64,000 bases of DNA from Eudasyphora cyanicolor (GCA_963930755.1 OZ005734.1:193875081-193939080), one strand, 5' to 3'. Counted from the first letter of the stretch, positions 12,640 through 25,500 are shown. The notes: generated by a model not told the origin, from the letters alone. Translations and numbers: made by a program.

Positions 12640-13915
12640 GTAACCCTGGGTTACGCTAAATGCTATACCAAGTAGTGGTTCTACTTAAAACGAGCCCTCC
12701 TAACACCAGGGTGTAATGTGACCTCGTGCCCATCGGTGTGTGGTTCGCAGTCAGTGGTAATCGACCACATTTGTACGGAGCCTTGCTGATACCTCAGCAA
12801 GTAACAGGTGTTTTACCAACCAGTCCTTGCCACAGTACCGGTGGCTATGCTGTGGAGGGGATGTATCCTACACACACATTCGTGGGAGCTACGAGTATAT
12901 GGATAACAAAAAACTTACTATACAACAAAAGTCAAACGCTGTTTCAGGGCTCTGAATGCAACCGCATCGAACAGGAGAAACCTTCATGCTCCAGAGGACC
13001 GGGTTCCTTTAATTAGCCGACTGTCCGTCAAATGGACTTGGCCCAAGCCGATCTTACCAAAACCAATGAAAACGTCCTCCCAGTACTTACAACAAGTGGT
13101 ATAGTCAAAAGAGAACGTCATGTCCGACCGTTAAAACGCAGGCACAGCGAGAAGTGGTAGCGCTCACAGTTCTGACGAAGTGGGATAGTGCTAAGGTTTC
13201 GACTTTTACCGTAAAGCAAAAAGAGTCACTTATCTGGGCTAAGGACGTCATTTATGTTTCTAAAGCCACTGAGTCGACTAATAGGGCCCCGACTTCGGCT
13301 GTGTTAACGGCTGGTAATAATGCCGAAAGAATCACCACTTCTAATGAACCCCTGCTTCGAAAAATGTCATTATGTCACCGTCAACAGGACCCTCAACAAA
13401 CCCTTCAGTGAAGAGCCGAAGAAGAGTCTAGTGATGGCCGTTATACACAGAAGTGATGTAGATGGCACCCATCCACCACCACCCACAAGGAGACATATAG
13501 TCATGTGCAATCGGCCACCAATGCCGAATGCCTCCTTAGGGAGATGCCAGGTACAGCACCAATCTGCTACGATGCAGGGTGGCATCAGAGGAGAGTAAAG
13601 CTCTTGGCTTTTGGAGTAAAGCTCTGATGCCGGATAAGTAAACCTGTATAAGGCGGTTGTAAGTCAATCTCTAAGTTGGATGTTTTCGAGAAATCCGACA
13701 TCACTAGTCGCCCCAGAGCCCTTACATAGCTTACAAATTAAACCACCCGAATCGGATGACATTTTGAAGTTACTAAGAGTTTGCAATCCTTGTTTGCTCA
13801 CCAATAACTGGAGAATTGGCAAGATTAGTGAGACGGATAGTTAAATGCAGCAGATAAACCTGGTGAATCAATCCATCCCTCCCATACAACGAAACTCTGC
13901 GATATAGTTTCATGA
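12640..13915 (+). pseudogene. non-LTR retrotransposon ORF1 relic (DUF4780-like) with leader
   Basis: This looks like the 5' leader and first reading frame of an I-group non-LTR element; ORF1 proteins bind the element RNA. Pieces are spread over several frames: DLAQADLTKTNENVLPVLTT near 13040, LNKPFSEEPKKSLVMAVI near 13390, APICYDAGWHQ near 13550, and LLRVCNPCLLTNNWRIGKI near 13770. These match, from memory, the conserved blocks of insect ORF1 proteins with the DUF4780 domain. Several stops and frameshifts are present. The sequence then jumps into the reverse transcriptase active site at 13925 without the endonuclease region, so a large internal deletion joins ORF1 to ORF2. Certain that it is a retroelement relic, moderately sure of the domain name. 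Confidence 0.7.
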
Positions 13916-13924
13916 CTATAGTCC

Positions 13925-14133
13925 CAAGATGCAGATGACGTAGCAACAGCTGTTAGAGCAAAGTTTCCGATTATTCTTAGAGACATTCTGCAGAAGGCCC
14001 TTCATACTCGTACAAGTGGAAAATGGGCTTCCGGTAATGATCTTGGTCTTAACCCGTCGAAGACGGAACTAGTTCTTTTCACCAGGAGAAATAAAATCAA
14101 AATCAATGAATTAAAGTTCGAATTTCCTTAGCA
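13925..14133 (+). pseudogene. reverse transcriptase fragment of a non-LTR element
   Basis: The plus strand encodes DADDVATAVRAKFP from 13928, then KWASGNDLGLNPSKTELVLF and RRNKIKINELKF. This is palm-domain motif C and the following segment of an I-group non-LTR reverse transcriptase, which copies the element RNA into DNA at the target. The active-site tyrosine of YADD is replaced by aspartate (GAT at 13928-13930). Everything upstream of motif C is missing. At about 14133 homology switches to a mariner 3' end. A near relative is at 34030-35350. Confidence 0.85.
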
Positions 14134-14419
14134 CGCACCTTATTCGGCAAATTTAGCTCCCTCGGCAAATGTAGCTTTCCAAACATGAAAAAAATACTCG
14201 TCGGAAAAAGATTTGCCAGCAATGAAGACCTGGAGTTTGCGGTTGAAGGCTATTTTCAGGAGCCAGACAGTTGTTACTATTAACAGGGTATCGAAACTAT
14301 TGAAAATTGCTGGAAAAGGAGCATCGAACTAAAAGGAGTTATGTTGAGAAATAAAGAAACATTTTCACAAATTTGTTGTGTTTTCTTTGTTAGGTCGGCT
14401 AATTTTGGGACTGCCCTCG
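14134..14419 (+). pseudogene. mariner transposase C-terminus with 3' terminal repeat
   Basis: Starting at about 14134, frames on the plus strand give HAPYSANLAPSANVAFPNMK, then GKRFASNEDLEFAVEGYF, the usual mariner C-terminus. The catalytic position after LAPS is N instead of D. A frameshift and stop follow near 14290. The 3' end at 14393-14419 reads GGTCGGCTAATTTTGGGACT then GCCCTCG, the inverse of a CGAGGGCAGTCCCAAA mariner terminus, with TA at 14420-14421. The fragment has inserted into, or been joined to, the non-LTR relic just upstream. Confidence 0.8.
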
Positions 14420-14421
14420 TA

Positions 14422-16192
14422 GGTCTTTGCTAAAAGTTTTCTTTGAATTAGGTTTATACAAATTTACAATTTATGTGAAGCGAATTTTTAATGAATACAA
14501 TTTCTATAGATATTTTTTTTAATTTCATAATTTTAATTGCAGTCTCTTGGTGTTGTTTTTTTCCAGTGTATGTATCACCCACTAACCGAATCTAAAAAAA
14601 ACACCAAATATCTCCAAAAGAACTGCGAAAGAACTGCTAGATATGACGTTATCACATTGTTAAGAAATGAACAAATGTGAAAAAAAGACACAAACTCGTG
14701 CGAAATATTCTTATCGCTGGATATAGCAAAAAAAGGACAAAACTTTGCCCATTCTTTGGCATTGCCAGTCCGTCCGCCCGCCTCTCCTTCAGTCTGCGGG
14801 AATGTGAAACCATCCGAAACTGTTGCTGTTCACTGTTCAACAGTAGTAACAGCAGACCAACAACACGAATTCTCGATGCGATTAATCCCCGCTAAATAGT
14901 TCAAAGACTAGATGGCGCCATCTTCCAGCCACTAAAACGATATGGTAGCCTTTTTTCTTCGTTGCCGCCGAAACTAATGACTTAAGTTCGTGTCGGGTAG
15001 GATATGTTGGTTTTGGGGGAAAACGGAAGCGGAAACAAAGTAATATCTTACTAGCAGCAAAAAAAAAAAGAAACGAAAAGAAAAGGAGTCATCCAATAAA
15101 TCCAAATGACAAACCAAATGTTTGAATGAAAAATGAAAATACTGACAACTATTGAAGAAATATCGAAATTGTTACTATATTCGTATTAAAGTGTCTTTTG
15201 ACGTTTTTTAAGATAAGATTATAAGCTTAAAGACTTTTTCCTAATTCCTTTCAAGATATTTGATTGTCATCGCTGCTTTAAGATGTCCAAACTAAACAAT
15301 CCTTTTGGCATGTATTGCTATAGAACTCAAAAGTTGTTGACTTTGGATTCGAGCTTAACATTATTGCATAAAATTAGCCAGAATCTCAAAGTAAGTAGAA
15401 CATTTTAGATCCACTTAAAAATTCCTTCTTTAAAAAGTGTCTAGCCAATGACCATTCAATTCTTATATCTGTGGTACCAAACCAAAATCCTAATCTAACT
15501 TGGAAATTGAACTTGGCTCTAGTCCTTACCTTCCCCAAGCATATAAGAATTCTTCTCCAATTCTCATTTGTGCATATGTATGTACATATGTGCTGCTGCA
15601 TTCTCATTAAGTTTCCTTATTGTATAAAATTATCCATTTGCTGCCACTGGGGCATTGTCCTGTCTCCGCTGTTGCTCCTGCTGGCAGCATTCTCGGCTGT
15701 CATAAGTTGGAATTACGTATACGTATTTATCGACAATTGCTTTATAAATGTGCTGAGTTCTTTTTTTTTTTTTGCTTTGCGGGAAGACAATCTTCTTTTC
15801 TTTCTTTTGGACCGGTTTTTATTCGCCAATCGCCGACAACATTTAGACTGTCTGTAGACAAAATATGACAGTTATTAGACAACATCTCCTTTTTTTTGTG
15901 GGTTTCTTGACGATGTTTCGATTTCATTCATATGGTCAGTGTCTAGGGAATTTAAAAGACGGAAATTTGTCGACGAGAAAAACTTTAAAGAAAAAATGTT
16001 CGCCACAAGTTGGAATAAGAATGTTACCAATACAAAGACCAAAATAAATACAGAGGAATATTCTTTCAGTAAAAAGGGCAGATTTTCTACCATAACAACA
16101 CTTGTAACAAGACTGAATTAGCCTCACGTAAGTCAACTTTGATTAAAATGTGTCCTATGATTCAAACATTCACATGAATTTGTGCGTTTAAT
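14422..16192. other. unique stretch, nothing recognised
   Basis: About 1.8 kb with homopolymer runs (A-rich near 15058-15080, T-rich near 15760-15775). The open frame at 15471-15857 is hydrophobic and rich in Leu/Phe with no family motif. I see no exon, RNA gene or transposon end. Confidence 0.45.
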
Positions 16193-16237
16193 GTTACGTA
16201 AACGCTAACATTAAGTTACGTGAACGCTAACATTAGG
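16193..16237. repeat. two 22-bp tandem repeats
   Basis: The segment beginning GTTACGTAAACGCTAACATT at 16193 is repeated at 16215 with one or two changes (GTTACGTGAACGCTAACATT), then degrades into GTCAC. A related ACGCTAAGCTACG-type sequence follows near 16304. Small local duplication of unknown origin. Confidence 0.7.
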
Positions 16238-16640
16238 TCACAGATTCGTTTGCCGTTTCTAATCGTTTGCATTCCAATTTATAAGGATAATTGTATCAGC
16301 TGGTACGCTAAGCTACGACAACGTTAGGCTTACGTATGGTCAACCCAGGACTGATGGCCAGGCAAATCAAAATAATGTCGGTTTCCCGTTTTATTTGTTC
16401 TGTAATCGTTATTATTTGAACTGGAATATTCTTCTGGCTCAAGATCAATCTGTTTCTATATTCTATAGAAAGGAAATATTTTTTACAAGGCAAAATGTGT
16501 TCCAAGAATTCCATTGCCACAGATTATATAATGATTTCTCGGTCGTGACCACCGTCCTCAGCCATAACAGAATTTCGGTTTTTAGGGAGATTATTTAAAA
16601 ATTAGTTGTGATTCACATGTAATTCGATAGTGCCCACCAG
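16238..16640. other. short unique stretch
   Basis: About 400 bases. Two short opposed frames (16308-16520 minus, 16395-16598 plus) have no recognisable motif. Confidence 0.4.
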
Positions 16641-17640
16641 TTCATGCAGGGTCGATCCGGCAGTCTTGCCCATGTTGTAGGCATGTTGCAGAGGGCTCCG
16701 TTAGGAAGATGGTAACCAGAGGAACTCCTCAAAGAGGCGTACTGTCACCTCTCCTGTGGATCTTGGTACTAAATGGAATACTCAGATCATTTGAGGAAGA
16801 AAGAGTTTTTCAGGGTGCTCTTAGAAGGCTATCTAGGTGGGCAACGGCAAATGGGCTGGGCATCAACCCCATGAAGACCGAGCTAGTACTATTCAACAGA
16901 CAGAATTAGATACCACATTTCACCAAACCTATTCTGGACGGAGTGGAGCTGAACATGTCTTCTGAGGCTAACTACCTTGGTGTCATACTTGACCGGAAAT
17001 TGAGGTGGAAAGGAAACACAGAGGAAATAGTCAAAAGGGATTGAAGGCACTATATTCGTGCAGAAACGCCATAGGTAAGAGCTGGGGGCTCAAGCCACGT
17101 ACCATTCACTGAATGTATACAGATAGTGAGCATCCTATACTTACCTATGGTTCAGTGGTATGGTAGAAGGCGACAGAAGTTAAATATCAGCTTAAAAATT
17201 AAGAGAAAGTACAAAGAGCGGCATCATTATTTATATCCGGTGCGAGAAAGAGCACACCGCAGGCGGACCTCGACATGGTATTGAACCTACAACCTGTAGG
17301 TATTTTTGTTAAGCGCAGTGCTACAAAATGCGCTCTCAGACTCCGAGAAGGTCGTGTGTGGCGTACCGCGGATTAGGGCCACTCGGCCATTCTCATTGAA
17401 GCATCAAAAATGTCTCAGCTAAGGGCTCTGGTAGGACCGACAGACAATTTGTCATCAGTTCAGAAATTCTCTTCAAATCTCGACATACATAATGATTCCC
17501 CAGAACAGACTGGTCATGCGGCATTCTTCCATTGTAGGGCCATGCAATATACACTGACGGTTCAAAGATGGATGTAGGCACAGGGGCAGGCATTTTCAGC
17601 GAATCTCTTGGCATAATTACGTCCTACAGTCCTAGATTGA
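16640..17640 (+). pseudogene. non-LTR retrotransposon RT-RNase H relic
   Basis: The plus strand carries, in several frames, the palm and thumb of an I-group reverse transcriptase followed by RNase H. MVTRGTPQRGVLSPLLW at 16709 is RT motif B. LSRWATANGLGINPMKTELV near 16836 is the segment after motif C, and NYLGVILDRKLRWKGN near 16970 is the usual LGV block. IYTDGSKMDVGTGAG at 17547 is the start of RNase H with its first catalytic aspartate. The YADD-containing motif C between LRSFEEE and VFQGAL is deleted, so the fragment could not have been active. Stops and frameshifts are frequent. RNase H next to RT places it in the I/R1/LOA group rather than RTE or CR1. Confidence 0.85.
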
Positions 17641-17872
17641 AAAAAGTTTAGAGACGATTTCAAGTCAATCGGCATACATCGGATCAAATAGATTCTTTTT
17701 TTCACAAATTTATCACGAATTCTCTTAAGCATCGACATTTTGAGATAGTCAATTCAATTGATTCTTAATTCCTAATGCCTTGGAATCGATTAATTATGTT
17801 CCATAATTTGTATATTTTTTTGAACAAATATGTTATTCTTTAAAGAGAGTGACAGATAACAAATAAAATTTG

Positions 17873-17906
17873 AATATTAAGCGGCGTGTCGCCTTTGCTT
17901 AATATT
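17873..17906. repeat. stem-loop followed by an A-rich tail
   Basis: AATATTAAGC at 17873-17882 pairs with GCTTAATATT at 17897-17906. An inner GGCG/CGCC (17883-17886 and 17890-17893) pairs across TGT, with TTT bulged. An A-rich run ending in nine A's follows at 17927-17941. This arrangement fits the 3' end of a LINE or SINE, perhaps of the relic upstream, but no coding homology links them. Confidence 0.5.
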
Positions 17907-17941
17907 ATCGTATGTCTAAGTCTATAAATAAATAAAAAAAA

Positions 17942-19139
17942 ATCCACTCATGGAATGATTTTATTGAAATATTGCCAATTATTTAATAAAAAATCAAATA
18001 TTTGAATTAATTTCGCATAGATATGCCGCATAGTTCGCCCACCTTCGTTTTCTCTAGCGCACGTGTCTCGTGCGTTGCAGTCGGTATTCGCTATTGGCAA
18101 TTTCCGTTTGTTTCCTGCGTGGTATTCATAACAAGTCATCAATGCTGGATGGACGGACAAATCTAGACAACGGCCAAATAGGTATCCTCCCCGGTGTCTT
18201 GGTAATGAGTTTTCATGTAGATTCCGACTGCATGCCGACCGTCCGAGCGTCCTACCGATAGTATGTTAGGACTACAGATGGTTTGCGTTTCTATATATCT
18301 TTTTCTTTGTATCTCAGAAATATTTACTCGTAATTGTGCATAATTCATGAATTCTATACATGTCCGTAGAGAGTCATGGGGTGGGGGAAGGTGGCCAACA
18401 CAAAGCGATGGAAAAAAATTGCCTACCTAACCCTAAGTTTCAATGAGCGTAGAATTGTCTGTTCTAGGGATTCCTTCCCCAGCCATTTCTCAGCTTAGAC
18501 TAGCATAATTTACTTTGAATGAATACTTGTAGCTGCCACAGCGAAAAAAAACTCTAAAGTTATGCAACTTTTCTTTATACGCCTGCATACAATTTGTCAC
18601 CGTTTCACTCGTATGTCGTCGTAGTATTGTATTTATTCATTTTTTGTTGTTGTCTTGAATCGTTTTGAAAAGGAAACCGAGAATTTCTAAATTTAATTTG
18701 CTGCGTTCACTTCTCGCGTACTCTTCTATCTGAGCGTATTATTTATTTTTTTTTGTTCTTTTTGGTTACGTATCATCATTCCAATGACAAACATCTTATT
18801 GGGCATTGAACTTATGCCAAGAAATAGAAATATATACCCCATACGTACCCCGTTCAAATGCAGAGAATTTAAAAAAAAAAAAAAAAACGACAAACGAAGC
18901 GAATTTCATTAAATAATCGTGCATGTTCCTCATAAAATATGGAATATAAGTAGGAAAGAAATATGGTAGATACTCGTATGATGTTCTGTAATAGGAAATG
19001 TCTGCTAAGGAAATTGGCAATTGATGTGCAGAACGACTGCAATAAATAACCGAATATTAAGATATACTATTAATAGGATTGCGTAGTTATCTGTGTAGAA
19101 AATATATTTCCATATGAAAACGTCACTAGAAGGAAGATT
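17942..19139. other. unique AT-rich stretch, nothing recognised
   Basis: About 1.2 kb with poly-A near 18870-18886 and poly-T near 18742-18752. No gene, RNA or mobile-element end recognised. Confidence 0.45.
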
Positions 19140-20570
19140 TGACTAGAGTGACCTTTCATAGCCCTCTATAGTAAACATTTTCTATAGGAACAGTTCTGCA
19201 GATTGAATTTTTCCTTAGGAACAGTTCAGTATATTGAACTTTTACTTAGCAACAGTTGAGAAGTGTGAATTTTTCTATAGGAACAATTCACCATAGTGAT
19301 TTCTATCACGGGAACAGTCCACCAGAGTGAACTTTTCTAAAAGAATTGTTCACTAGTGTGAACTTTTCCATAGGAATAGTTCACCAGAGTAAACTTTTCC
19401 ATAGGAATAATTCACCGATTAAACTTTTCCATATTAATAGTTCACCAGATTGAACTATTCCATTGAAATAGTTCACCATAGTGTACTTTTCGATAGGAAT
19501 AGTTCACCAGAGTGAATTTCCATGGGAAGAGTTCACATGAGTGATCTATTCCATAGGAAAAGTTCACCAGAATGAACATTTCCATAGCAATAGTTCACCA
19601 GAGTGAACTTTTCCATAGGAACAGTTCACCAGAGTAAACTCTTGAATAGGAACAGTTCACCAGAATTAACTTTTTCATACGAACAGTTCATCAGAATGAA
19701 CTTTTTCATAGGAACAGTTCACCAGAAAGAACTTTTCCATAGGAACAGTTCACCGGAGTGAACTTTTCCATAGGAACAGTTCACCAGAGTAAACTTTTCC
19801 ATAGGAACAGTTCACCAGAGTAAACTTTTCCATAGGAACAGTTCACCAGAGTGAACTTTTCTATAGGAATAGTTCACCAGAGTGAACTTTTCCATAGGAA
19901 TAGTTCACCAGAGTGAACATTTCCATAGGAATAGTTCACCAGAGTGAACATTTCCATAGGAATAGTTCACCAGAGTGAACATTTCCATAGGAATAGTTCA
20001 CCACAGTGAGCTTTTCCATAGGAATAGTTCACCAGAGTAAACCTTTCCATAGGAACAGTTCACCAGAGTGAACTTTTCTATAGGAATAGTTCACCTGGGT
20101 GAACTTTTCCATAAGAATAGTTCACCAGAGTAAACATTTCCATAGGAATAGTTCACCAGAGAGAGCTTTTCCACATGAATAGTTCACCAGAGTTAACTTT
20201 TCCATAGGAATAGTTCACCAGAGACAACTTTTGCATAGGAATAGTTCACCGGAGTGAACTTTGCCATAAGAATAGTTCACCAGAGTAAATAGAGTGAATA
20301 GTAAACCAGAGTAAACATTTCTGCAGAAACAGCTCACCTAGAGTGCTTTTCCATAGTTCACAAAAATAGTTCACAAAAAGTTCACTCTTTTCCATACGAA
20401 TAGTTCACCAGAGTGAACTTTTCCATGTGAATAGTTCACCAGAGTGAACTTTTCCATATGAATAGTTCACCAGAGTGAAGTTTTCCACAGGAATAGTTCA
20501 CCAGAGTGAACTTTGATTTCATTTTTCCATTGGAAAAGTTCACAAAAAGGAACTTTTCTATAAGAACAGT
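19140..20570. repeat. minisatellite array 1, 31-bp units, about 45 copies
   Basis: The period is exactly 31 bp (for example AGGAACAG at 19741 and 19772). A typical unit is AGTTCACCAGAGTGAACT followed by TTTCCATAGGAA and one more base. Each unit holds two dyads: AGTTCAC-CAGA-GTGAACT and TTCC-ATA-GGAA. Units are diverged at both ends and more alike in the middle. It belongs to the same family as array 2. Confidence 0.95.
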
Positions 20571-21776
20571 TCAGAGACACAGTATCTATATTGGGAATGA
20601 TTCCCATATGAACCAACTTTTTGTGGATCAATTTATGTAAAAGATAAATTATTGAATTTATAATTTGATATAGAAATAAAATAATAAGTTTTACTATTCA
20701 TTCTCGAATCTATGTTGATCCATAAATATGATAAAAAAATTTCTATAAATCATTTTAAACCATTATATTATATGAATATTTCGCATGACTATGTCATACG
20801 AGTATATGCGACCCAGTTCTTTCCCCATCCCATTTGCTAACTGCTTCCTATAACAATTTCGCTCCACATTCCAAGAATGAAAATCCCCTCAAACTTCTGT
20901 TCCCATTACATCTTTATATGGGAAGAAATAAAATCATATATTTCGCTGACCGGTCACTATTAAACATAGATTTATATTATCTAAATAACATCCGAATACA
21001 ATTTACACGTCATCCTTTCCTTCCCCCTCCGCGAAAAGAGGTGGGGGAAAATAACGAAAGGACATGGAATTTATGACACTCCATTCAATGGCAAAACATT
21101 TGTCAATCTTGTCAACTTCCTGGTGCTAGCAGTAGTCAATGGACACAATTGACTAGAACTAAGTCTCCCTCAAGAAAAACAGACGAACGAAACGAACGAA
21201 TGCCAACGAACGTCACGGAGGAGGAAGAACAGCAAATTATATGAATTCTAAATCTTTTGTTGGACACACAAAAACATGAGAATGTAAAGACAACAAAAAC
21301 GGATTTACAAATCATTACAAGAATACAAAACGAAAACTATGTGTAAAGAAAGAATAAGAAGAAGAAAAAAAGAAGGCCAGGAACCACATTCCATTGTACG
21401 AGGAGCAGCTCTGTCGTTGTGGCGGTCAATAGGAGGAAATCGAAGAGGGCCTGACAATGTAATAAATACTCTGCATTCGGAACAAGTGCAGGTGGTGTGG
21501 TGTTCGAAGAGAGAAGCCACTCCCCGACCGAAGACCACAAACTATGAGGCAATGCCTTATGAAGTAGAAGGAGGAGAACAAAAAAGATGAAGTTGTCTAC
21601 TGGTACTGCAACAATGTAGATGAGGGAAGTGGACTTTTTTGCTCCAACATTATTCAAGAAACGAGGGATGAGAGGACTACACTTGCAAAATATTCTAAGA
21701 AAAAGTCTTTACTAGATTAGTGGGATTAAAAAGATTGCAAAAGGAGCAAATAATGATAAATGTGATGATGACATTA
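20571..21776. other. spacer between 31-bp arrays 1 and 2 (left part)
   Basis: About 1.2 kb of AT-rich DNA. The opposed frames at 21305-21657 have no family motif; the minus frames are Leu/Phe-rich. Nothing recognised. Confidence 0.4.
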
Positions 21777-21983
21777 ATGGCGAATTCTTTTCTGCAAAAA
21801 AGTGCAACATTTTCATTGCCCTTTTTCCGAAAACGGCACTTTTGTGATACGTTTTTGAAATTTGGTAATTAAGTTACCCGAATTTAGCACAACTAAAATT
21901 TCAAAAAAGCGATATTATAGTGCAGTTTTCGGAAAAAGGGCAATGCAAGTGTTGCACTTTTTTTGCAGAAAAGAATTCGCCAT
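21777..21983. mobile_element. MITE with about 58-bp terminal inverted repeats
   Basis: The left arm (21777-21834) starts ATGGCGAATTCTTTTCTGCA, and the right arm (21924-21983) is its near-perfect reverse complement, ending GCAGAAAAGAATTCGCCAT. About 90 bp of AT-rich core lies between them. There is no coding capacity, so it depends on a transposase elsewhere. A partial copy of the right arm lies inside the RT relic at about 34780-34850. The target duplication is not clear. Confidence 0.85.
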
Positions 21984-22589
21984 AAGAAAATAATCCTGAG
22001 CGGTAGTCTATAGTAGAGAATTTCATATTCCATAACATTGTTGCTTATCGCATAATTTCCTGAGAAAGAATAGCACCCAGGGCTATATGGACTTGCAATG
22101 AACTTCTCGTACGACCCTCGTATAAATGTGGCCGCATGAATGGTTCTCCTTCGTTACATTTTTACGACGTCGTAACAAATTCAATGGCCCCATTAGGAGG
22201 CAAGTCGTTTTTTTCTGTTTGCCACCACTCGTACAATTCAAACGTTTAACTTCTTTTTAGACGTTTTTTACTGAAGCGTCATTAATATTGACAGTAATTA
22301 TAGGCAAAGATTTAAAGGCCAAACAAAAATGCAGTGTACAAATAAATTATTTTAAATATCAGTTGAACGCAGTTACTGGAACACGCCTTTCTTTGGCATC
22401 TCTAGAAGCAATAAACCAACGTTGTTAGCCTTTTTTATGGGGTCACTCTGCACAAGTTAATATTATAACTCGTTGCAGGTTCAAATGCATTTGTGAAATG
22501 TTCTTTCTGGTATTTTTTCTGCACAGAAGAGATCAACGAAGTAAAGCCTACTGTTTGCGGTAGTGTTCTCTTTCATAAGGAGAAATTCG
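21984..22589. other. spacer between arrays (right part)
   Basis: About 600 bases of unique sequence with no open frame of note and no recognised element. Confidence 0.4.
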
Positions 22590-25500
22590 ACAGGGTGGGA
22601 ACAGTTCACAAGAAAGAAATTCTGTAGAAGAAGAATAGGAATAGGTTCACTTCAGTGAACCTTTTCGCCATAGTCATATTTTCCAATCCTCAGAAACAGT
22701 TCATTGGTAGGAGCAGTTCACTATAGTGAACAATACAATAGAAACAGCTTACTTAATGAACTTTTCAAGAGAAACATTCGTTAGGGTAAAGTTTTCTATA
22801 GGAACAGTTCACTGAGCTGAACTTTCTATAGGAACAGTTTACTACAGTGAACTTTTGTATAGTAATAGTTCACTAGAGGGAACTTTTCTGTAGATATAGT
22901 TCACTAGAGTGAACTTTTCTGTATGAATAGTTCACTAGAAATTTTCTGTAGTAATAAGTCACTAGAGTGAACTTTTCTATAGGAAGAGTTCACTACAGTT
23001 TACTTTTCTATAGGACGAGTTAACTAAAGTGAACTTTTCTATAGGAATAGTTCAGTGTTCTATAGGAACAGTTCACTACAGTGAACTTTTCTATAGGAAG
23101 AGTTCACAACCGTGAACTTTTCTATAGGAAGAGTTCACTACAGTGAACTTTTCTATAGGAAGAGTTCACTACAGTGAACTTTTCTATAGGAAGAGTTCAC
23201 TACAGTGAACTTTTCTATAGGAAGAGTTCACTACAGTGAACTTTTCTATAGGAAGAGTTCACTACAGTGAACTTTTCTATAGGAAGAGTTCACTACAGTG
23301 AACTTTTCTATAGGAAGAGTTCACTACAGTGAACTTTTCTATAGGAAGAGTTCACTACAGTGAACTTTTCTATGGGAAGAGTTCACTACAGTGAACTTTT
23401 CTATAGGAAGAGTTCACTACAGTGAACTTCTCTATAGGAAGAGTTCACTACAGTGAAATTTTATATAGGAAGAGTTCACTACAGTGAACTTTTCTATAGG
23501 AAGAGTTCACTACAGTGAACTTTTCTGTAGGAAGAGTTCACTACAGTGAACTTTTCTATAGGAAGAGTTCACTACAGTGAACTTTTCTATAGGAAGAGTT
23601 CACTACAGTGAACTTTTCTATAGGAAGAGTTCACTACAGTGAACTTTTCTATAGGAAGAGTTCACTACAGTGAACTTTTCTATAGGAAGAGTTCACTACA
23701 GTGAACTTTTCTATAGGAAGAGTTCACTACAGTGAACTTTTCTATAGGAAGAGTTCACTACAGTGAACTTTTCTATGGGAAGAGTTCACTACAGTGAACT
23801 TTTCTATAGGAAGAGTTCACTACAGTGAACTTTTCTATAGGAAGAGTTCACTACAGTGAACTTCTCTATCGGAAGAGTTCACTACAGTGAAATTTTATAT
23901 AGGAAGAGTTCACTACAGTGAACTTTTCTATAGGAAGAGTTCACTACAGTGAACTTTTCTATAGGAAGAGTTCACTACAGTGAACTTTTCTATAGGAAGA
24001 GTTCACTACAGTGAACTTTTCTATAGGAAGAGTTCACTACAGTGAAGTTTTCTATAGGAAGTGTTCACTGCAGTGAACTTTTCTATAGGAAGAGTTCTCC
24101 AGAGTGAACTGTTCTAAAGGAACAGTTAATTACAGTGAACTTTTCTATAGGAAGACTTCACTACAGTATACTTTTCTATAGGAATAGTTCACTACAGTAA
24201 ACTTTTCTATAGGAAGAGTTCACTACAGTAAACTTTTCTATAGGAAGAGTTCACTACAGTGAACTTTTATATAGGAAGAGTTCACTACAGTGAACTTTTC
24301 TATAGGAAGAGTTCACTATAGTGAACCTTTCTATAGGAAGAGTTCACTACAGTGAACTTTTCTATAGGAAGAGTTCACTACAGTGAACCTTTCTATAGGA
24401 AGAGTTCACTACAGTGAACTTTTCTATGGGAAGAGTTCACTACAGTGAACTTTTCTATAGGAAGAGTTCACTACAGTGAACTTCTCTATAGGAAGAGTTC
24501 ACTACAGTGAAATTTTATATAGGAAGAGTTCACTACAGTGAACTTTTCTATAGGAAGAGTTCACTACAGTGAACTTTTCTGTAGGAAGAGTTCACTACAG
24601 TGAACTTTTCTATAGGAAGAGTTCACTACAGTGAACTTTTCTATAGGAAGAGTTCACTACAGTGAACTTTTCTATAGGAAGAGTTCACTACAGTGAACTT
24701 TTCTATAGGAAGAGTTCACTACAGTGAACTTTTCTATAGGAAGAGTTCACTACAGTGAACTTTTCTATAGGAAGAGTTCACTACAGTGAACTTTTCTATA
24801 GGAAGAGTTCACTACAGTGAACTTTTCTATAGGAAGAGTTCACTACAGTGAACTTTTCTATGGGAAGAGTTCACTACAGTGAACTTTTCTATAGGAAGAG
24901 TTCACTACAGTGAACTTTTCTATAGGAAGAGTTCACTACAGTGAACTTCTCTATCGGAAGAGTTCACTACAGTGAAATTTTATATAGGAAGAGTTCACTA
25001 CAGTGAACTTTTCTATAGGAAGAGTTCACTACAGTGAACTTTTCTATAGGAAGAGTTCACTACAGTGAACTTTTCTATAGGAAGAGTTCACTACAGTGAA
25101 CTTTTCTATAGGAAGAGTTCACTACAGTGAACTTTTCTATAGGAAGAGTTCACTACAGTGAACTTTTCTATAGGAAGAGTTCACTACAGTGAACTTTTCT
25201 ATAGGAAGAGTTCACTACAGTAAACTTTTCTATAGGAAGAGTTCACTACAGTAAACTTTTCTATAGGAAGAGTTCACTACAGTGAACTTTTATATAGGAA
25301 GAGTTCACTACAGTGAACTTTTCTATAGGAAGAGTTCACTATAGTGAACCTTTCTATAGGAAGAGTTCACTACAGTGAACTTTTCTATAGGAAGAGTTCA
25401 CTACAGTGAACCTTTCTATAGGAAGAGTTCACTACAGTGAACTTTTCTATGGGAAGAGTTCACTACAGTGAACATTTCTATAGGAAGAGTTCACTACAGT

